A DNA stretch of 64,000 bases from an uncultured Clostridia bacterium (GCA_947631235.1 CANRKO010000002.1:1-64000), one strand, 5' to 3'; numbered from the stretch's first letter, positions 56,061 through 64,000 are shown. The notes: generated by a model from the letters alone, not told the origin. Program-made: numbers and translations.

Positions 56061-57394
56061 TAATCGACAAGAACATAATAGCGAACGGCATTACGGCTGA
56101 AATTCTGGCAAAGCTGATACAGATTCACCGCGGCGCGGCGGAAAGGTATGCGCGTCTGCGCGACTACTACGCGGGCAGGCATACAATACTTAACCGTCGG
56201 CGCGTATCGCCCGATTCGCCGAACACGAAAATAGTATTAAACCATGCGCGGTATATAACGGACATGACAACATCGTATTTGATAGGCAATCCCGTTACAT
56301 ATGCCGCGTCGGAAGAATACGACATCGAGGCGTTGAAGAATAACTATCTTATTCAGGACATCGCGTCGGTGGACAGTGAAATCGTTAAAAACGTCAGCAT
56401 TTACGGGCGGGCATATGAATACGTGTACGCGAACGAAAACAGCGCGCCGGAAAGCGCGGTACTGCCGCCGGATAGGACGTTTGTTGTGTACGGCGACGAC
56501 TGCCGGCATACTCCGCTGTTCGGCGTTTATTACTTCGAGCGCCGCGACCTCGACGGGACTATCACGGGTACAGAATGTATCGTGTGCGACGCAAACGACA
56601 TATACACGTTTACGGGGCAGCACAGCTTTGACAACATGGAATGTACGGACACAACGCCGCACTATTTCGGCAGCGTGCCGCTTATCGAGTATACCAACAA
56701 TGGAGAGAAACAGGGCGATTTTGAGCAGCTTATTCCCGCGATAGACGCGTACAATACGCTGATGAGCGACCGCGTGAACGACAAAGAGCAGTTTGTGGAC
56801 GCGTTTTTATTCCTGGTAAACCTCGAAATTGACGGCGACCAGGCGCGGGAGCTGCGTAAAGAAAAAATCCTCATGGGAGATGAAGGCGCGTCTGCACAAT
56901 ACCTGTCAAAAATAATGCAGGAAAGCGACATCGAGGTCTTGCGCAATAATTTGAAAGACGATATACACCGCTTTTCGCTTGTGCCTGATTTGACGGATGA
57001 GAGCTTCGGCAACAACCTTTCGGGCGTGGCGATAAAATACAAGCTACTGGGATTTGAGCAGAGCGTCAAAAACAAGGAGCGGCAGATTGCAAAGGGGTTA
57101 AAGAGCCGTCTGGGACTGTATATAAATTTCCTGTCGCTCAAAGGCGCGATGGCACTTGTGCCGATACACAGGATTGACGTTGTATTTACGCGTAATCTGC
57201 CGGCGAACGAGTTGGAAATCTCGCAAATGGCTATGAATTTAGTTGACATCGTATCAAACGAAACGCTATTAGAGCAGCTCCCGTTTGTGTCGGACGCAAA
57301 GGAAGAAATGAAAATACGCGAACAGGAACGGGAAACCGACAGCATTATGAAAATCAGAGAAGTACAAGATATGGCGGAAGGCGGCGGCTACTGA
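56057..57394 (+). CDS. Phage portal protein (SPP1 gp6-like)
   Basis: The 445-residue protein matches the SPP1-type portal: HRGAAERYARLRDYYAGRH, NHARYITDMTTSYLIGNPV, PLIEYTNNGEKQGDFEQLIP and the stem/crown helices near NNLSGVAIKYKLLGFEQSVK. Twelve copies would form the DNA channel at the head vertex. The start has AAGGAG and overlaps the terL stop (ATGA). Confidence 0.92.
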   Translation: MIIDKNIIANGITAEILAKLIQIHRGAAERYARLRDYYAGRHTILNRRRVSPDSPNTKIVLNHARYITDMTTSYLIGNPVTYAASEEYDIEALKNNYLIQDIASVDSEIVKNVSIYGRAYEYVYANENSAPESAVLPPDRTFVVYGDDCRHTPLFGVYYFERRDLDGTITGTECIVCDANDIYTFTGQHSFDNMECTDTTPHYFGSVPLIEYTNNGEKQGDFEQLIPAIDAYNTLMSDRVNDKEQFVDAFLFLVNLEIDGDQARELRKEKILMGDEGASAQYLSKIMQESDIEVLRNNLKDDIHRFSLVPDLTDESFGNNLSGVAIKYKLLGFEQSVKNKERQIAKGLKSRLGLYINFLSLKGAMALVPIHRIDVVFTRNLPANELEISQMAMNLVDIVSNETLLEQLPFVSDAKEEMKIREQERETDSIMKIREVQDMAEGGGY

Positions 57395-57732
57395 TGAAGA
57401 TAAGCATTGAAGGACTTGACGCGGTTCAGGCGGCATTGAGCCGGTATGCGGCGGACGTTCCCGAGAAGGTACATAAAGGCTTAGTTCTCGGAACACGGAT
57501 TGTACAAAGTGAAGCAAGAGTTGAAGCTCCGGTTGATACGGGTGCGTTGAGACGTTCTATTCACGGAAAGGTTGACGGTATGACCGGAATTGTCTCCACA
57601 AACTGTGAATATGCAATGTATCAAGAATTTGGGACGTACAAAATGTCAGCACACGCATTTCTTGTACCGTCGTTGAAGAATAAGCAATCAGATGTTATTG
57701 CGGCGATAAAAAAACAGTTTATGGGAGGCTGA
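57394..57732 (+). CDS. HK97 gp10-like head-tail protein
   Basis: The 112-residue protein has the gp10 family features ISIEGLDAVQAALSRYAADV, EAPVDTGALRRSI and YAMYQEFGTYKMSAHAFLVP. It usually caps the head-tail joint and is encoded among the connector genes. Here it lies between portal and MuF instead, starting within the portal stop codon (TGATG). Confidence 0.87.
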   Translation: MKISIEGLDAVQAALSRYAADVPEKVHKGLVLGTRIVQSEARVEAPVDTGALRRSIHGKVDGMTGIVSTNCEYAMYQEFGTYKMSAHAFLVPSLKNKQSDVIAAIKKQFMGG

Positions 57733-57733
57733 T

Positions 57734-59314
57734 ATGCGAAATGACGAATACTGGGAGCAAGCCGCGCTTTTGCGTGAAATTGCCGTACAAGAGGGAGCGA
57801 CGCATACGGCGGCGGAGGTGCTGGAGCTTTACGACGGTGCGCTGAAGGATATTCAAAACGAGATACGCACCATAAAATTCAATTTCAAAAAGAGATACGG
57901 TATTGACGATAAAACCGCCGAATATCATTTGAGCCGCGCACGGCTTGACGATAATATGAATACGCTCATAGAACTGTTGGAAAACGCGCCCGACGCGGCG
58001 GCAAGAAAGAAGATACTCGATTATATTCACCGTGACGGACTTTCCGTCAGAGCGTATTCAGCACGTATAGAGAGGTACGAGCAGTTAAAGACCGTAATTT
58101 ATGCGCGGACTATGAAAATCGCGGCGGAAAGCACGGGAATAATAGGCGATATGCTGAAATCGGCATATAAGGAAAGCTATTACGGATTGATTGACGACGC
58201 GGCGCGTGGTATGGATGTGGGGATTGGTTTTACTGTCCTTAACGACAACGCCATAAACGAGGCGGTAAATGCGAAATGGAACGGCAAACGGTTTTCGAGA
58301 CGTATATGGGATAATACCGACAGGCTTGCGACAGAGGCGCAGAATTTGATTGTCAAGTCCCTTATATCCGGCGAGAGCTATACGAAAACGTCACGAAAAC
58401 TCGCGGAAGCGTTCAACGTAGAAAAATATCATGCAACGACGCTTATACACACCGAAACGGCGCACATTCACGGACAGGCGGATTTAAAGGCATATAAGGA
58501 TTTGGGCGTACAGGAGTACAAATATCTTGCGACGCTCGATTACAGGACATGCGAGACGTGCCAGCCGCTTGACGGAAAGGTATTCAAGCTGTCGGCGGCA
58601 CGCGAGGGCGTGAATTACCCGACAATGCACCCGCGCTGTCGCTGCACAACGACTATGAATATCGACTACGCGAGCCGACGGGCGAGAAATCCGCTGTCGG
58701 GGAAAAATGAAATTGTGGACGGCGATATGACATATTCACAATGGATTGACAGCCTTACGCCGGAAGAAAAAGCCGCGCTTGAGCTGTCGCGGAAAAAGGA
58801 CGATAACAAGACCTCGGATAAGCTGCAGCACGCGGAGTACAAAGCGACGCTCGGCACAAAAATTGTGCCGCGTTCATTTGACAAATTCCAAGAAATGAAG
58901 TATACTGATAGTGAGAAGTGGCGGTACATAAAGCTCGACTACGGCAGACAAAACAGACTTGCGAAACATCCGGAGCTGGCGTTACCAAATGCAAGTAAGG
59001 TAACCGCAGATGACAGAAAATTTACGGGATATTTATTTAACCCCGAAAATGCTGAAGGTTGGGCGAAGGGTAAGGCGTTTACAAGTCGTTTGGGTTATGA
59101 TAAAAACAATTATGCAGACTTGAAAAAGGAAATAGTGTCTCACGCAACAAAATATCCTGCAAGGTTGAAAGGTGAGGACAAATTTGGTAAAGCCTACGAA
59201 CAAAAAATCGTTTTGTACGGCTTAAAAAACAAGCCTGCCAATGTTATAATCGGCTGGAAAGAAAATAACGGGGAAACATGGATGACAAGCGCCTATATAA
59301 AGGAGGTACAGTAA
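57734..59314 (+). CDS. MuF-type head protein with C-terminal toxin-like (DUF6883) domain
   Basis: The 526-residue protein has an N-terminal SPP1 gp7/MuF region with the diagnostic CETCQPLDGKVFKL and MHPRCRCTTTMN (about 270-310). A variable linker and a C-terminal domain (about 415-526) follow: KFTGYLFNPENAEGWAKGKA, AFTSRLGYDKNNYADLKKEI, then YEQKIVLYGLKNKP and MTSAYIKEV. This end matches my picture of DUF6883, a predicted RNase-like toxin domain of polymorphic toxins. MuF proteins are packaged and can carry such effectors into the next cell. A likely immunity gene follows 1 bp later. Confidence 0.82.
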   Translation: MRNDEYWEQAALLREIAVQEGATHTAAEVLELYDGALKDIQNEIRTIKFNFKKRYGIDDKTAEYHLSRARLDDNMNTLIELLENAPDAAARKKILDYIHRDGLSVRAYSARIERYEQLKTVIYARTMKIAAESTGIIGDMLKSAYKESYYGLIDDAARGMDVGIGFTVLNDNAINEAVNAKWNGKRFSRRIWDNTDRLATEAQNLIVKSLISGESYTKTSRKLAEAFNVEKYHATTLIHTETAHIHGQADLKAYKDLGVQEYKYLATLDYRTCETCQPLDGKVFKLSAAREGVNYPTMHPRCRCTTTMNIDYASRRARNPLSGKNEIVDGDMTYSQWIDSLTPEEKAALELSRKKDDNKTSDKLQHAEYKATLGTKIVPRSFDKFQEMKYTDSEKWRYIKLDYGRQNRLAKHPELALPNASKVTADDRKFTGYLFNPENAEGWAKGKAFTSRLGYDKNNYADLKKEIVSHATKYPARLKGEDKFGKAYEQKIVLYGLKNKPANVIIGWKENNGETWMTSAYIKEVQ

Positions 59315-59315
59315 A

Positions 59316-59498
59316 ATGTTAGACGTAGATTGGTATGATGATGTTAGGTTAAAGGACGGACGTAAAGGTTGTGTTATAGAAATATACGAACACCCAGACG
59401 GAAATGGTTACGAGATTGAATTGTGTCCCGAACCTGACAATTCGGAAACGGTTACGGTAGCTATTGATGACATAGCCGAGGTTATTCGTAAGAACTAA
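59316..59498 (+). CDS. DUF4926-like immunity protein
   Basis: The 60-residue acidic protein (WYDDVRLKDGRKGCVIEIYE, NGYEIELCPEPDNSETVTVA) has the small beta-barrel pattern of DUF4926, the family usually encoded right after DUF6883 toxins. It is read from the same transcript as the MuF protein, with AGGAGG overlapping the MuF stop. It would neutralise the toxin-like domain in the producing cell. The assignment rests on pattern and position. Confidence 0.62.
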   Translation: MLDVDWYDDVRLKDGRKGCVIEIYEHPDGNGYEIELCPEPDNSETVTVAIDDIAEVIRKN

Positions 59499-59509
59499 AT
59501 ACAGTTTAC

Positions 59510-59537
59510 AAAGCACATTTTCGGACGTGCTTTTATA
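59510..59537 (+). terminator. Terminator after the immunity gene
   Basis: AAAGCAC (59510-59516) and GTGCTTT (59527-59533) pair, followed by a short T tract. Probably leaky, since structural genes continue downstream. Confidence 0.6.
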
Positions 59538-59608
59538 ATACCAAAAATCCCAATCGAATGGGAAAAGGATGTGAGGGTATGACGTAGCAAAACAGATTAA
59601 ATATTCTT

Positions 59609-59641
59609 TGAGCGTGGTAAGATGAAACGCTCATATTTTTA
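59609..59641 (+). terminator. Second hairpin before the scaffold gene
   Basis: TGAGCG (59609-59614) and CGCTCA (59628-59633) pair, followed by TATTTTTAT. With 59510-59537 it separates the MuF/immunity block from the scaffold-capsid block. No gene is seen in 59499-59670. Confidence 0.6.
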
Positions 59642-59670
59642 TACAAAAAATTATAGGAGGTAGAATTATT

Positions 59671-60228
59671 ATGGACGATCCTACAAAGACAGACCCCACG
59701 CCGGGCGAACCGACAGAACCGAAGGAGCCTCCCGTACCGCCCACACCGGGCGAGCCGGGCGAACCGACAGAACCGCCCGCGCCTGAGCAGAAGTTCACGC
59801 AGACCGACATTGATAAGGCGGTAGCGGCGGCGGTAAAGGCGGCAAAAGACGGCTGGGATAGGGAACGCTCCGAGGCGGAAAGGCTCGCTAAGCTCAGCAA
59901 AGAGGAACGCGAGAAGGAGCAGTTCCGTATCGACCGCGAGAAATTTGACGCCGACAGAGCCGCGCTCGACCGTGAAATGCTCGTGAATGAAGCGGCGAAA
60001 CAGCTCCGCGCGGTCGGTGTTTCCGACAACTTCGCGGAGCTTGTCTGCGGCAAGGACGCGGAGGAAACAAAGGCAAATATAGACGCGTTTACAAAAGATT
60101 GGAACGCGGCTATCGAGGATGCGGTAAATACGCGGCTCAAGGGCAAACCGCCCAAAACGGGCGGCGGAACACCGCCGAGCGCGTCTATGGCAGACGTTAT
60201 CAAAAACAGTATTACACAGGGATTTTAA
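59671..60228 (+). CDS. Capsid scaffolding protein (DUF4355-like)
   Basis: The 185-residue protein has a Pro/Glu/Thr-rich disordered start (TPGEPTEPKEPPVPPTPGEP), a long charged coiled coil (AERLAKLSKEEREKEQFRID) and a short C-terminal helix for capsid contact. This is the standard scaffold layout directly upstream of the capsid gene. The ribosome site is AGGAGGT. Confidence 0.85.
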   Translation: MDDPTKTDPTPGEPTEPKEPPVPPTPGEPGEPTEPPAPEQKFTQTDIDKAVAAAVKAAKDGWDRERSEAERLAKLSKEEREKEQFRIDREKFDADRAALDREMLVNEAAKQLRAVGVSDNFAELVCGKDAEETKANIDAFTKDWNAAIEDAVNTRLKGKPPKTGGGTPPSASMADVIKNSITQGF

Positions 60229-60247
60229 GGAAGGACAGGTGAAATAA

Positions 60248-61171
60248 ATGCCTATAAACACATTGGAGTTTGCGAAGATTACGCAGACACAGCTTGACAG
60301 ACAGGTCGTCGCCGAGGCGACTTCCGGCTGGATGGAACTTAATTCGTCCAGAGTGAAGTACAGCGGCGGCAACGAGGTAAAAATACCGAAGTTATCAATG
60401 GACGGTCTGGGTAACTATGACCGCGACAACGGTTTCGTGCAGGGCTCGGTAACGCTCGAATGGGAGACGAAAAAGCTCACGCAGGACAGAGGGCGCACAT
60501 TCCAGCTTGACGCTATGGACGTTGACGAGACCGCGTTCGTTGCGACGGCGGCGAGCGTCATGGGCGAGTTTCAGCGTACGCGGGTTATCCCCGAAATCGA
60601 CGCTTACCGCTATTCGTCTATCGCGACACAGGCGATTGACAAGGGCAAGGCAACAGAGAGCTATACGCCGGACGCGTCGGACATTCTCACAAAACTGCGT
60701 GAGGACATTTACAAGATTTACGATGTAGCGGGCGAAATCCCGCTTGTACTCTCGATGTCTATGCAGGTGGCGGCTATCCTTGAAGGTTCAAAGGAAATCG
60801 CAAAGGTTCTTGATACCGGCGACTTCAAGCGCGGCGACGTCAGCACAAAGGTACGCACGCTCGACGGTGTGCCTATAATTAAAGTGCCGTCGGCGAGAAT
60901 GCAGACAAAGTTTGTATTCTATGACGGCAAGACCTCCGGCGAACCCGACCAGACGAAAGGCGGTTTTAAGGCGGACGAGAGCGCAAAGGCTATTAACTGG
61001 ATCATTCAGGCTCGCGATACGGCTATTGCGGTTTCCAAGACCGACAAAATCCGAATATTCGACCCGAACACAAACCAGAAGGCGGACGCGTGGAAACTCG
61101 ATTACAGAAAGTACCATGATTTGTGGATACTGGATAATCAGTTTGACCGCATTATCGTCAACACTCAGTAA
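60248..61171 (+). CDS. Major capsid protein
   Basis: The 307-residue protein follows the scaffold gene and has the pattern of Firmicutes siphophage capsids: LEFAKITQTQLDRQVVAEAT, VKIPKLSMDGLGNYDRDNGF, GRTFQLDAMDVDETAFVATA and TLDGVPIIKVPSARMQTKFV. An HK97-like fold is expected. It is the most highly expressed gene of the module; AAGGACAGGTG lies upstream. Confidence 0.88.
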   Translation: MPINTLEFAKITQTQLDRQVVAEATSGWMELNSSRVKYSGGNEVKIPKLSMDGLGNYDRDNGFVQGSVTLEWETKKLTQDRGRTFQLDAMDVDETAFVATAASVMGEFQRTRVIPEIDAYRYSSIATQAIDKGKATESYTPDASDILTKLREDIYKIYDVAGEIPLVLSMSMQVAAILEGSKEIAKVLDTGDFKRGDVSTKVRTLDGVPIIKVPSARMQTKFVFYDGKTSGEPDQTKGGFKADESAKAINWIIQARDTAIAVSKTDKIRIFDPNTNQKADAWKLDYRKYHDLWILDNQFDRIIVNTQ

Positions 61172-61183
61172 GAGGTGAGCGTC

Positions 61184-61339
61184 ATGTATAAAATGGAACG
61201 ATTGAATGTAATCCGCTATGTTGAAACCGAGAAGGAGCGCGACAAGCTTAAAGCCGAGGGTTTCAAAGAGGTAACAACGCCGAAACGGGGTGGTAAGAAT
61301 GGAGCAGGAAAAGACGGCGGAACTGTTAAAGAGACTTAA
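61184..61339 (+). CDS. Small head protein (51 aa)
   Basis: The 51-residue basic product (MYKMERLNVIRYVETEKERD, then KLKAEGFKEVTTPKRGGKNG) follows the capsid gene with an AGAGGTGA site and overlaps the next gene by 41 bp. Short Lys-rich proteins in this position recur in related phages; role unknown. Confidence 0.65.
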   Translation: MYKMERLNVIRYVETEKERDKLKAEGFKEVTTPKRGGKNGAGKDGGTVKET

Positions 61340-61685
61340 AATGCTCTTAGGGATAACGGACGAGAGCAAGGATGAGCTCTTGTCCTTTTTGATTGACGAT
61401 ACGGTCAATCTTATCCTGGGTTATTGCCGCATATGCTTTTTGCCGCGGTCGCTTGAAAGCCTTGTCCCCGTTATCGCGGCGGAAATGTACCGCGCGAAGG
61501 GCTACGGTAACGAAAGCGCGCCGGAAATCATTAAGAGCATATCCGAGGGGCAGCGGTCGGTATCGTTTGACAGTAAAACGCCCGACAGCGATTTCTTGAC
61601 GAATTATTATGACCGCTTAAAGCCGTTTGTAAACCGCAGAGGGAAGGTGCCGAGCGATGTTGGAAAAATATGCGGGTGTGTTTAA
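61299..61685 (+). CDS. Head-tail connector (gp6/gp15-like)
   Basis: The 128-residue helical protein (AELLKRLKMLLGITDESKDE, LVPVIAAEMYRAKGYGNESA) matches the phage connector family that adapts the portal ring. The ATG at 61299 follows GGGGTGG. It overlaps the next gene by 29 bp. Confidence 0.82.
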   Translation: MEQEKTAELLKRLKMLLGITDESKDELLSFLIDDTVNLILGYCRICFLPRSLESLVPVIAAEMYRAKGYGNESAPEIIKSISEGQRSVSFDSKTPDSDFLTNYYDRLKPFVNRRGKVPSDVGKICGCV

Positions 61686-62001
61686 GAGGTTTTACGCCTC
61701 ATACGCGCAGCTTGTAACCATCAGCAACGGCAAGGGTTACAGCGACAGGGGCGACACGGTTACAACGCCCCTTGCGCTCATACAAGCGGACATACAACCT
61801 ATCGGCGGCGAACTTGCGGCGAACGAGTACGGATTTTCCGAGGAATGTCAGGCGCGTATGTTCTGCGAGCCCAACGAGCATATCAAGGTCGGTAACTATG
61901 TTACGGCGGAGGGGCGGTTATACAGGATTGTGTATATCGCGTCATGGACAAATCCCGAAGTGCTGTTACAGTTTGTAAAGGAGGCGGTAAGCGGTGATTG
62001 A
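61657..62001 (+). CDS. Head closure protein
   Basis: The 114-residue beta-rich protein (YASYAQLVTISNGKGYSDRG, IQADIQPIGGELAANEYGFS, VGNYVTAEGRLYRIVYIASW) fits the SPP1 gp16-like head-completion group by pattern and position between the connector and tail-completion genes. Confidence 0.75.
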   Translation: MLEKYAGVFKRFYASYAQLVTISNGKGYSDRGDTVTTPLALIQADIQPIGGELAANEYGFSEECQARMFCEPNEHIKVGNYVTAEGRLYRIVYIASWTNPEVLLQFVKEAVSGD

Positions 62002-62350
62002 CGTCAACAAAGAGACGGAAAAATCGCTTTCCAAGGTCGATTGCGAGACGGTATACTACTATCCCGACGACTTCAATACGCTGCCGGTTATAAGCTATTA
62101 CCAGCTTACGGAGCGTCCGAACTTTGGTTATGACAATATTGAGGCAATACAGACGGGTACGGTCGTGGTGGATGTGTGGAGCAATAAGCCGAGCGAGGTG
62201 GGCGCAATCAGCTTACAGGTCAACGACGTTATGGTCGCTGACGGCTGGGGGCGTGAATTTTCAAGGGATGTAAATCCCGACGGAAAGCCCGGTGAGGATT
62301 ACGTATACCATAAAACGATGAGATTTTCAAAAAATTTTAACGTAGATTAG
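61994..62350 (+). CDS. Tail completion protein
   Basis: The 118-residue protein (VISYYQLTERPNFGYDNIEA, GTVVVDVWSNKPSEVGAISL) resembles SPP1 gp17-type tail-to-head joining proteins. It starts with GTG inside the preceding gene. In most relatives a gp10-like gene stands directly before this one; here it has moved to 57394. Confidence 0.77.
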   Translation: MIDVNKETEKSLSKVDCETVYYYPDDFNTLPVISYYQLTERPNFGYDNIEAIQTGTVVVDVWSNKPSEVGAISLQVNDVMVADGWGREFSRDVNPDGKPGEDYVYHKTMRFSKNFNVD

Positions 62351-62362
62351 GAGGAATAATAA

Positions 62363-62977
62363 ATGGCAGTAAAAACGAACAGAAAACCCTTGCCCACAAT
62401 AGGCGTGGACAAGTATACATTTTTCCCGCTTACGTCGGATACGGCGGAGGGCGCGGAATACGGCGAGGCGTACAGTCTGCGCGGTACGGTAGAAATCGCG
62501 CCGTCGGATAGCGGCGGCAGCGACGTATTTGACGCGGATAACGGCGCTTACGTTGCTGATACCTACATTGAAAACATCGGACACGACATCACAAACGCGG
62601 ACATACCGCCCCAGGTAGACGCGATGTGGCGCGGTCTGGAAATGAAAAACGGTCTGGTTACCGTCGGAACAAATATGCCGACAAAATACTTCGGCGTGGC
62701 ATGGCGCGCCTTGAAATCGGACGGCACATACCGCTATGTGCGTTATTTCAAGGGCTCGTATTCGTTCGCGTCAAACGTCGGCGGCAAAACAAAGCCGTCA
62801 ACGGGCGCGTCGGAAAAGCAAACGGCAAAGGCGACGTTTACAGCGGTTGCACGTGACTACGACAACAATTATTATGAGTACATCGACGAGACGGATTTGC
62901 CGGAGTCGGTAACGAGAGAAACGTTTGAAACGGAATGGTTCACCGACATGAACTGGAAACCGGAGGCAGAAGAATAA
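62363..62977 (+). CDS. Major tail protein (phi13 type)
   Basis: The 204-residue protein has the phi13-family major tail pattern: GVDKYTFFPLTSDTAEGAEY, DADNGAYVADTYIENIGHDI and YFGVAWRALKSDGTYRYVRY with a conserved FKGSYSF. It polymerises into the tail tube. A strong hairpin follows, limiting transcription into the chaperone genes. Confidence 0.87.
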   Translation: MAVKTNRKPLPTIGVDKYTFFPLTSDTAEGAEYGEAYSLRGTVEIAPSDSGGSDVFDADNGAYVADTYIENIGHDITNADIPPQVDAMWRGLEMKNGLVTVGTNMPTKYFGVAWRALKSDGTYRYVRYFKGSYSFASNVGGKTKPSTGASEKQTAKATFTAVARDYDNNYYEYIDETDLPESVTRETFETEWFTDMNWKPEAEE

Positions 62978-62985
62978 AGCAGAAG

Positions 62986-63018
62986 GGGGACACTAAAGTT
63001 TTAGTGTCCCCTGTAATT
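62986..63018 (+). terminator. Attenuating terminator after the major tail gene
   Basis: GGGGACACTAAA and TTTAGTGTCCCC form a perfect 12-bp stem with a 2-base loop, followed by a T-rich tract. It would allow high major-tail and lower chaperone expression. Confidence 0.78.
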
Positions 63019-63046
63019 TTAATTTATATCAAAGGAGAGATTTACT

Positions 63047-63358
63047 ATGCAAAGAGTATTGACATTCACATACAACAAAAAGAAGTATACATCAAAGCCC
63101 TGGGATTTTGAGGCGATGTGCCGCGTGCAGGAGGCACAGGTTGGCGGCGCGAAAGGTATAGGTATGGTGGGCGGCAACGCGGTTGATTACCTGTTTGAGG
63201 GTACGGACGCGACGCAAGACATTTTGAACGACGCCAGACTTGAAAAAATGGGTATGTGCCGCACCGTCGTTGATTGGTATTACGCCGACATGGAGGAATT
63301 GCAGAAAAAGACGGCAAAAAACGCGGAAACGCCGACGGAGGACGCGGCGGCGAACTAA
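63047..63358 (+). CDS. Tail assembly chaperone gpG-like
   Basis: The 103-residue protein (RVLTFTYNKKKYTSKPWDFE, VDYLFEGTDATQDILNDARL) lies between the major tail and tape-measure genes, the fixed position of gpG. Near its end a slippery heptamer A AAA AAC (63316-63322) allows a -1 shift into the gpT-like frame. AAAGGAGA precedes the start. Confidence 0.85.
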   Translation: MQRVLTFTYNKKKYTSKPWDFEAMCRVQEAQVGGAKGIGMVGGNAVDYLFEGTDATQDILNDARLEKMGMCRTVVDWYYADMEELQKKTAKNAETPTEDAAAN

Positions 63359-63522
63359 AAGACATATATACTATCATGTTTAGGTATTACAGAAAATTAC
63401 CGAACGAGGTAGGACGGCAGAACCCGATACGGCTGTTTGATATGCTGTACGGCGGCGAGAACGACGAACCGCAGGAATATACGGGAGATGATCCTCACCT
63501 GCGTATGTTCTACGGACTGTAA
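63047..63522 (+). CDS. gpGT-like fusion made by -1 frameshift
   Basis: After the slippery A AAA AAC at 63316-63322 a -1 shift continues into a frame ending at 63522 (TIMFRYYRKLPNEVGRQNPI ... HLRMFYGL), giving a 158-residue fusion. The continuation lacks a good start codon of its own. This is the conserved G/GT arrangement that sets the chaperone ratio for tail-length assembly. Confidence 0.8.
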
Positions 63523-63539
63523 GGGGGGGTGGCGGCAGT

Positions 63540-64000
63540 ATGGCAGATGAAATAGCGAGTTTAAAAGTCGTAATTGAAGCAGAGGATAAGGTTTCCCCCG
63601 TAGTTGATGGTATTGGTGAAAAATTAGGCGGTTTAGGGGGCAAGCGTTCTCCGGCTACACGTGTGCCGGACGAAATTGCACAAAAATGGCAGGCAACGGG
63701 TAAAGCGTTAAAAAACGTCGGCGAGGGTATCGACAGCGTTACCAAGCCTATACAGGTCGCAGCGGTCGCACTCGCGGCAGGCGGCACTGCTGCGGCGAAG
63801 TTTGCGATTGATTTTGAGGATAATTTCGCGGCGGTAAAGAAAACCGTTGACGGCACGCCGGAACAACTTGCAGAGATACGGCAGGGCATTATAGACCTGA
63901 CGACCACCGGCATAAACGGTAACAGCGCGATACCCATGACCACAAAAGAATTGACGGCACTTGCGTCGGCCGGTGGACAGCTTGGTATTCAGACCGAAAA
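63540..64000 (+). CDS. Tape measure protein, N-terminal part
   Basis: The frame runs off the window after 153 codons. It begins MADEIASLKVVIEAEDKVSP and has NVGEGIDSVTKPIQVAAVAL, FAIDFEDNFAAVKKTVDGTP and TKELTALASAGGQLGIQ, the start of a PhageMin_Tail tape-measure protein. It sets tail length and follows the gpT-like frame, as usual. The ATG at 63540 follows a GGGGGGGTGG site. Confidence 0.88.
   Translation, partial: MADEIASLKVVIEAEDKVSPVVDGIGEKLGGLGGKRSPATRVPDEIAQKWQATGKALKNVGEGIDSVTKPIQVAAVALAAGGTAAAKFAIDFEDNFAAVKKTVDGTPEQLAEIRQGIIDLTTTGINGNSAIPMTTKELTALASAGGQLGIQTE

Larger units (their letters stand above)
37056..64000. mobile_element. Prophage, left part (right end outside the window)
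   Basis: Everything right of tRNA-Tyr is phage-like: tyrosine integrase beside the tRNA, cI/cro switch, small early genes, DNA-modification and replication-type genes, a late regulator, then terminase, portal, head, connector and tail genes in canonical order. The order and major tail type (phi13-like) with tail-chaperone frameshift indicate a long-tailed siphophage. Lysis genes, tail tip and attR are beyond 64000. Confidence 0.92.

Overview
This window looks like the chromosome of an anaerobic, spore-forming clostridial Firmicute, probably a pectin-using gut or rumen organism, carrying an integrated tailed-phage genome. Spore formation is indicated by YpeB and SpoIIR. Plant-polysaccharide use is indicated by a family 11 rhamnogalacturonan lyase, a GH88 unsaturated uronyl hydrolase, a GH2 enzyme and a SASA-type acetylesterase. 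Gram-positive style is indicated by strong Shine-Dalgarno sites, sigma-A promoters with 17-bp spacers, CCA-encoding tRNAs and copper-amine-oxidase-like 'stalk' domains on secreted proteins. I cannot name the species.

Positions 1-37055 are host chromosome. In order they hold: the start of a secreted leucine-rich-repeat protein; a divergent ypeB/spoIIR pair; a four-gene ydjGHI-like membrane-stress locus; a membrane glycosyltransferase, a ROK sugar kinase and GH88; a Y-family polymerase with a YolD partner; a DUF362 protein; a tRNA-Glu; two paralogous XRE-TPR regulators that share a palindrome upstream of each promoter; glyA; the rhamnogalacturonan lyase; a BlaI/BlaR1-like pair whose metallopeptidase is split by a repeat element; endonuclease III; two lipid-linked-sugar type glycosyltransferases; ychF; a GH2 and esterase operon; a two-component system; galT; greA; two tandem stalk-domain proteins; a YkvI-family transporter; and a Pro-Val-Thr-Tyr tRNA cluster.

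Positions 37056-64000 are the left part of a prophage inserted next to the 3' end of tRNA-Tyr; its right end is outside the window. Integrase comes first, then a RelE-type toxin-antitoxin pair and a cI/cro switch with four visible operators. From 40.06 to 43.3 kb lies an unusual array of very small genes. Four bidirectional units each carry a leftward promoter, an inverted repeat overlapping that promoter, and a rightward stem-loop leader ending in a strong ribosome-binding site. The leader alone recurs four more times. One array member resembles the Tad2 (DUF2829) anti-Thoeris family, so the array may be an accessory or anti-defence platform.

The middle part (43.5-53.1 kb) encodes ParB-like, DNA methyltransferase, PAPS-reductase-like, homing-endonuclease, MazG-like, GIY-YIG, Lar-like and HUH replication-initiator proteins and a late regulator. 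I recognise no helicase, primase or polymerase. After a monocistronic membrane-protein moron comes the structural module: small and large terminase, portal, gp10-like protein, a MuF head protein with a C-terminal toxin-like domain followed by a likely immunity gene, scaffold, capsid, connectors, major tail protein, tail-assembly chaperones made by a -1 frameshift, and the start of the tape measure.
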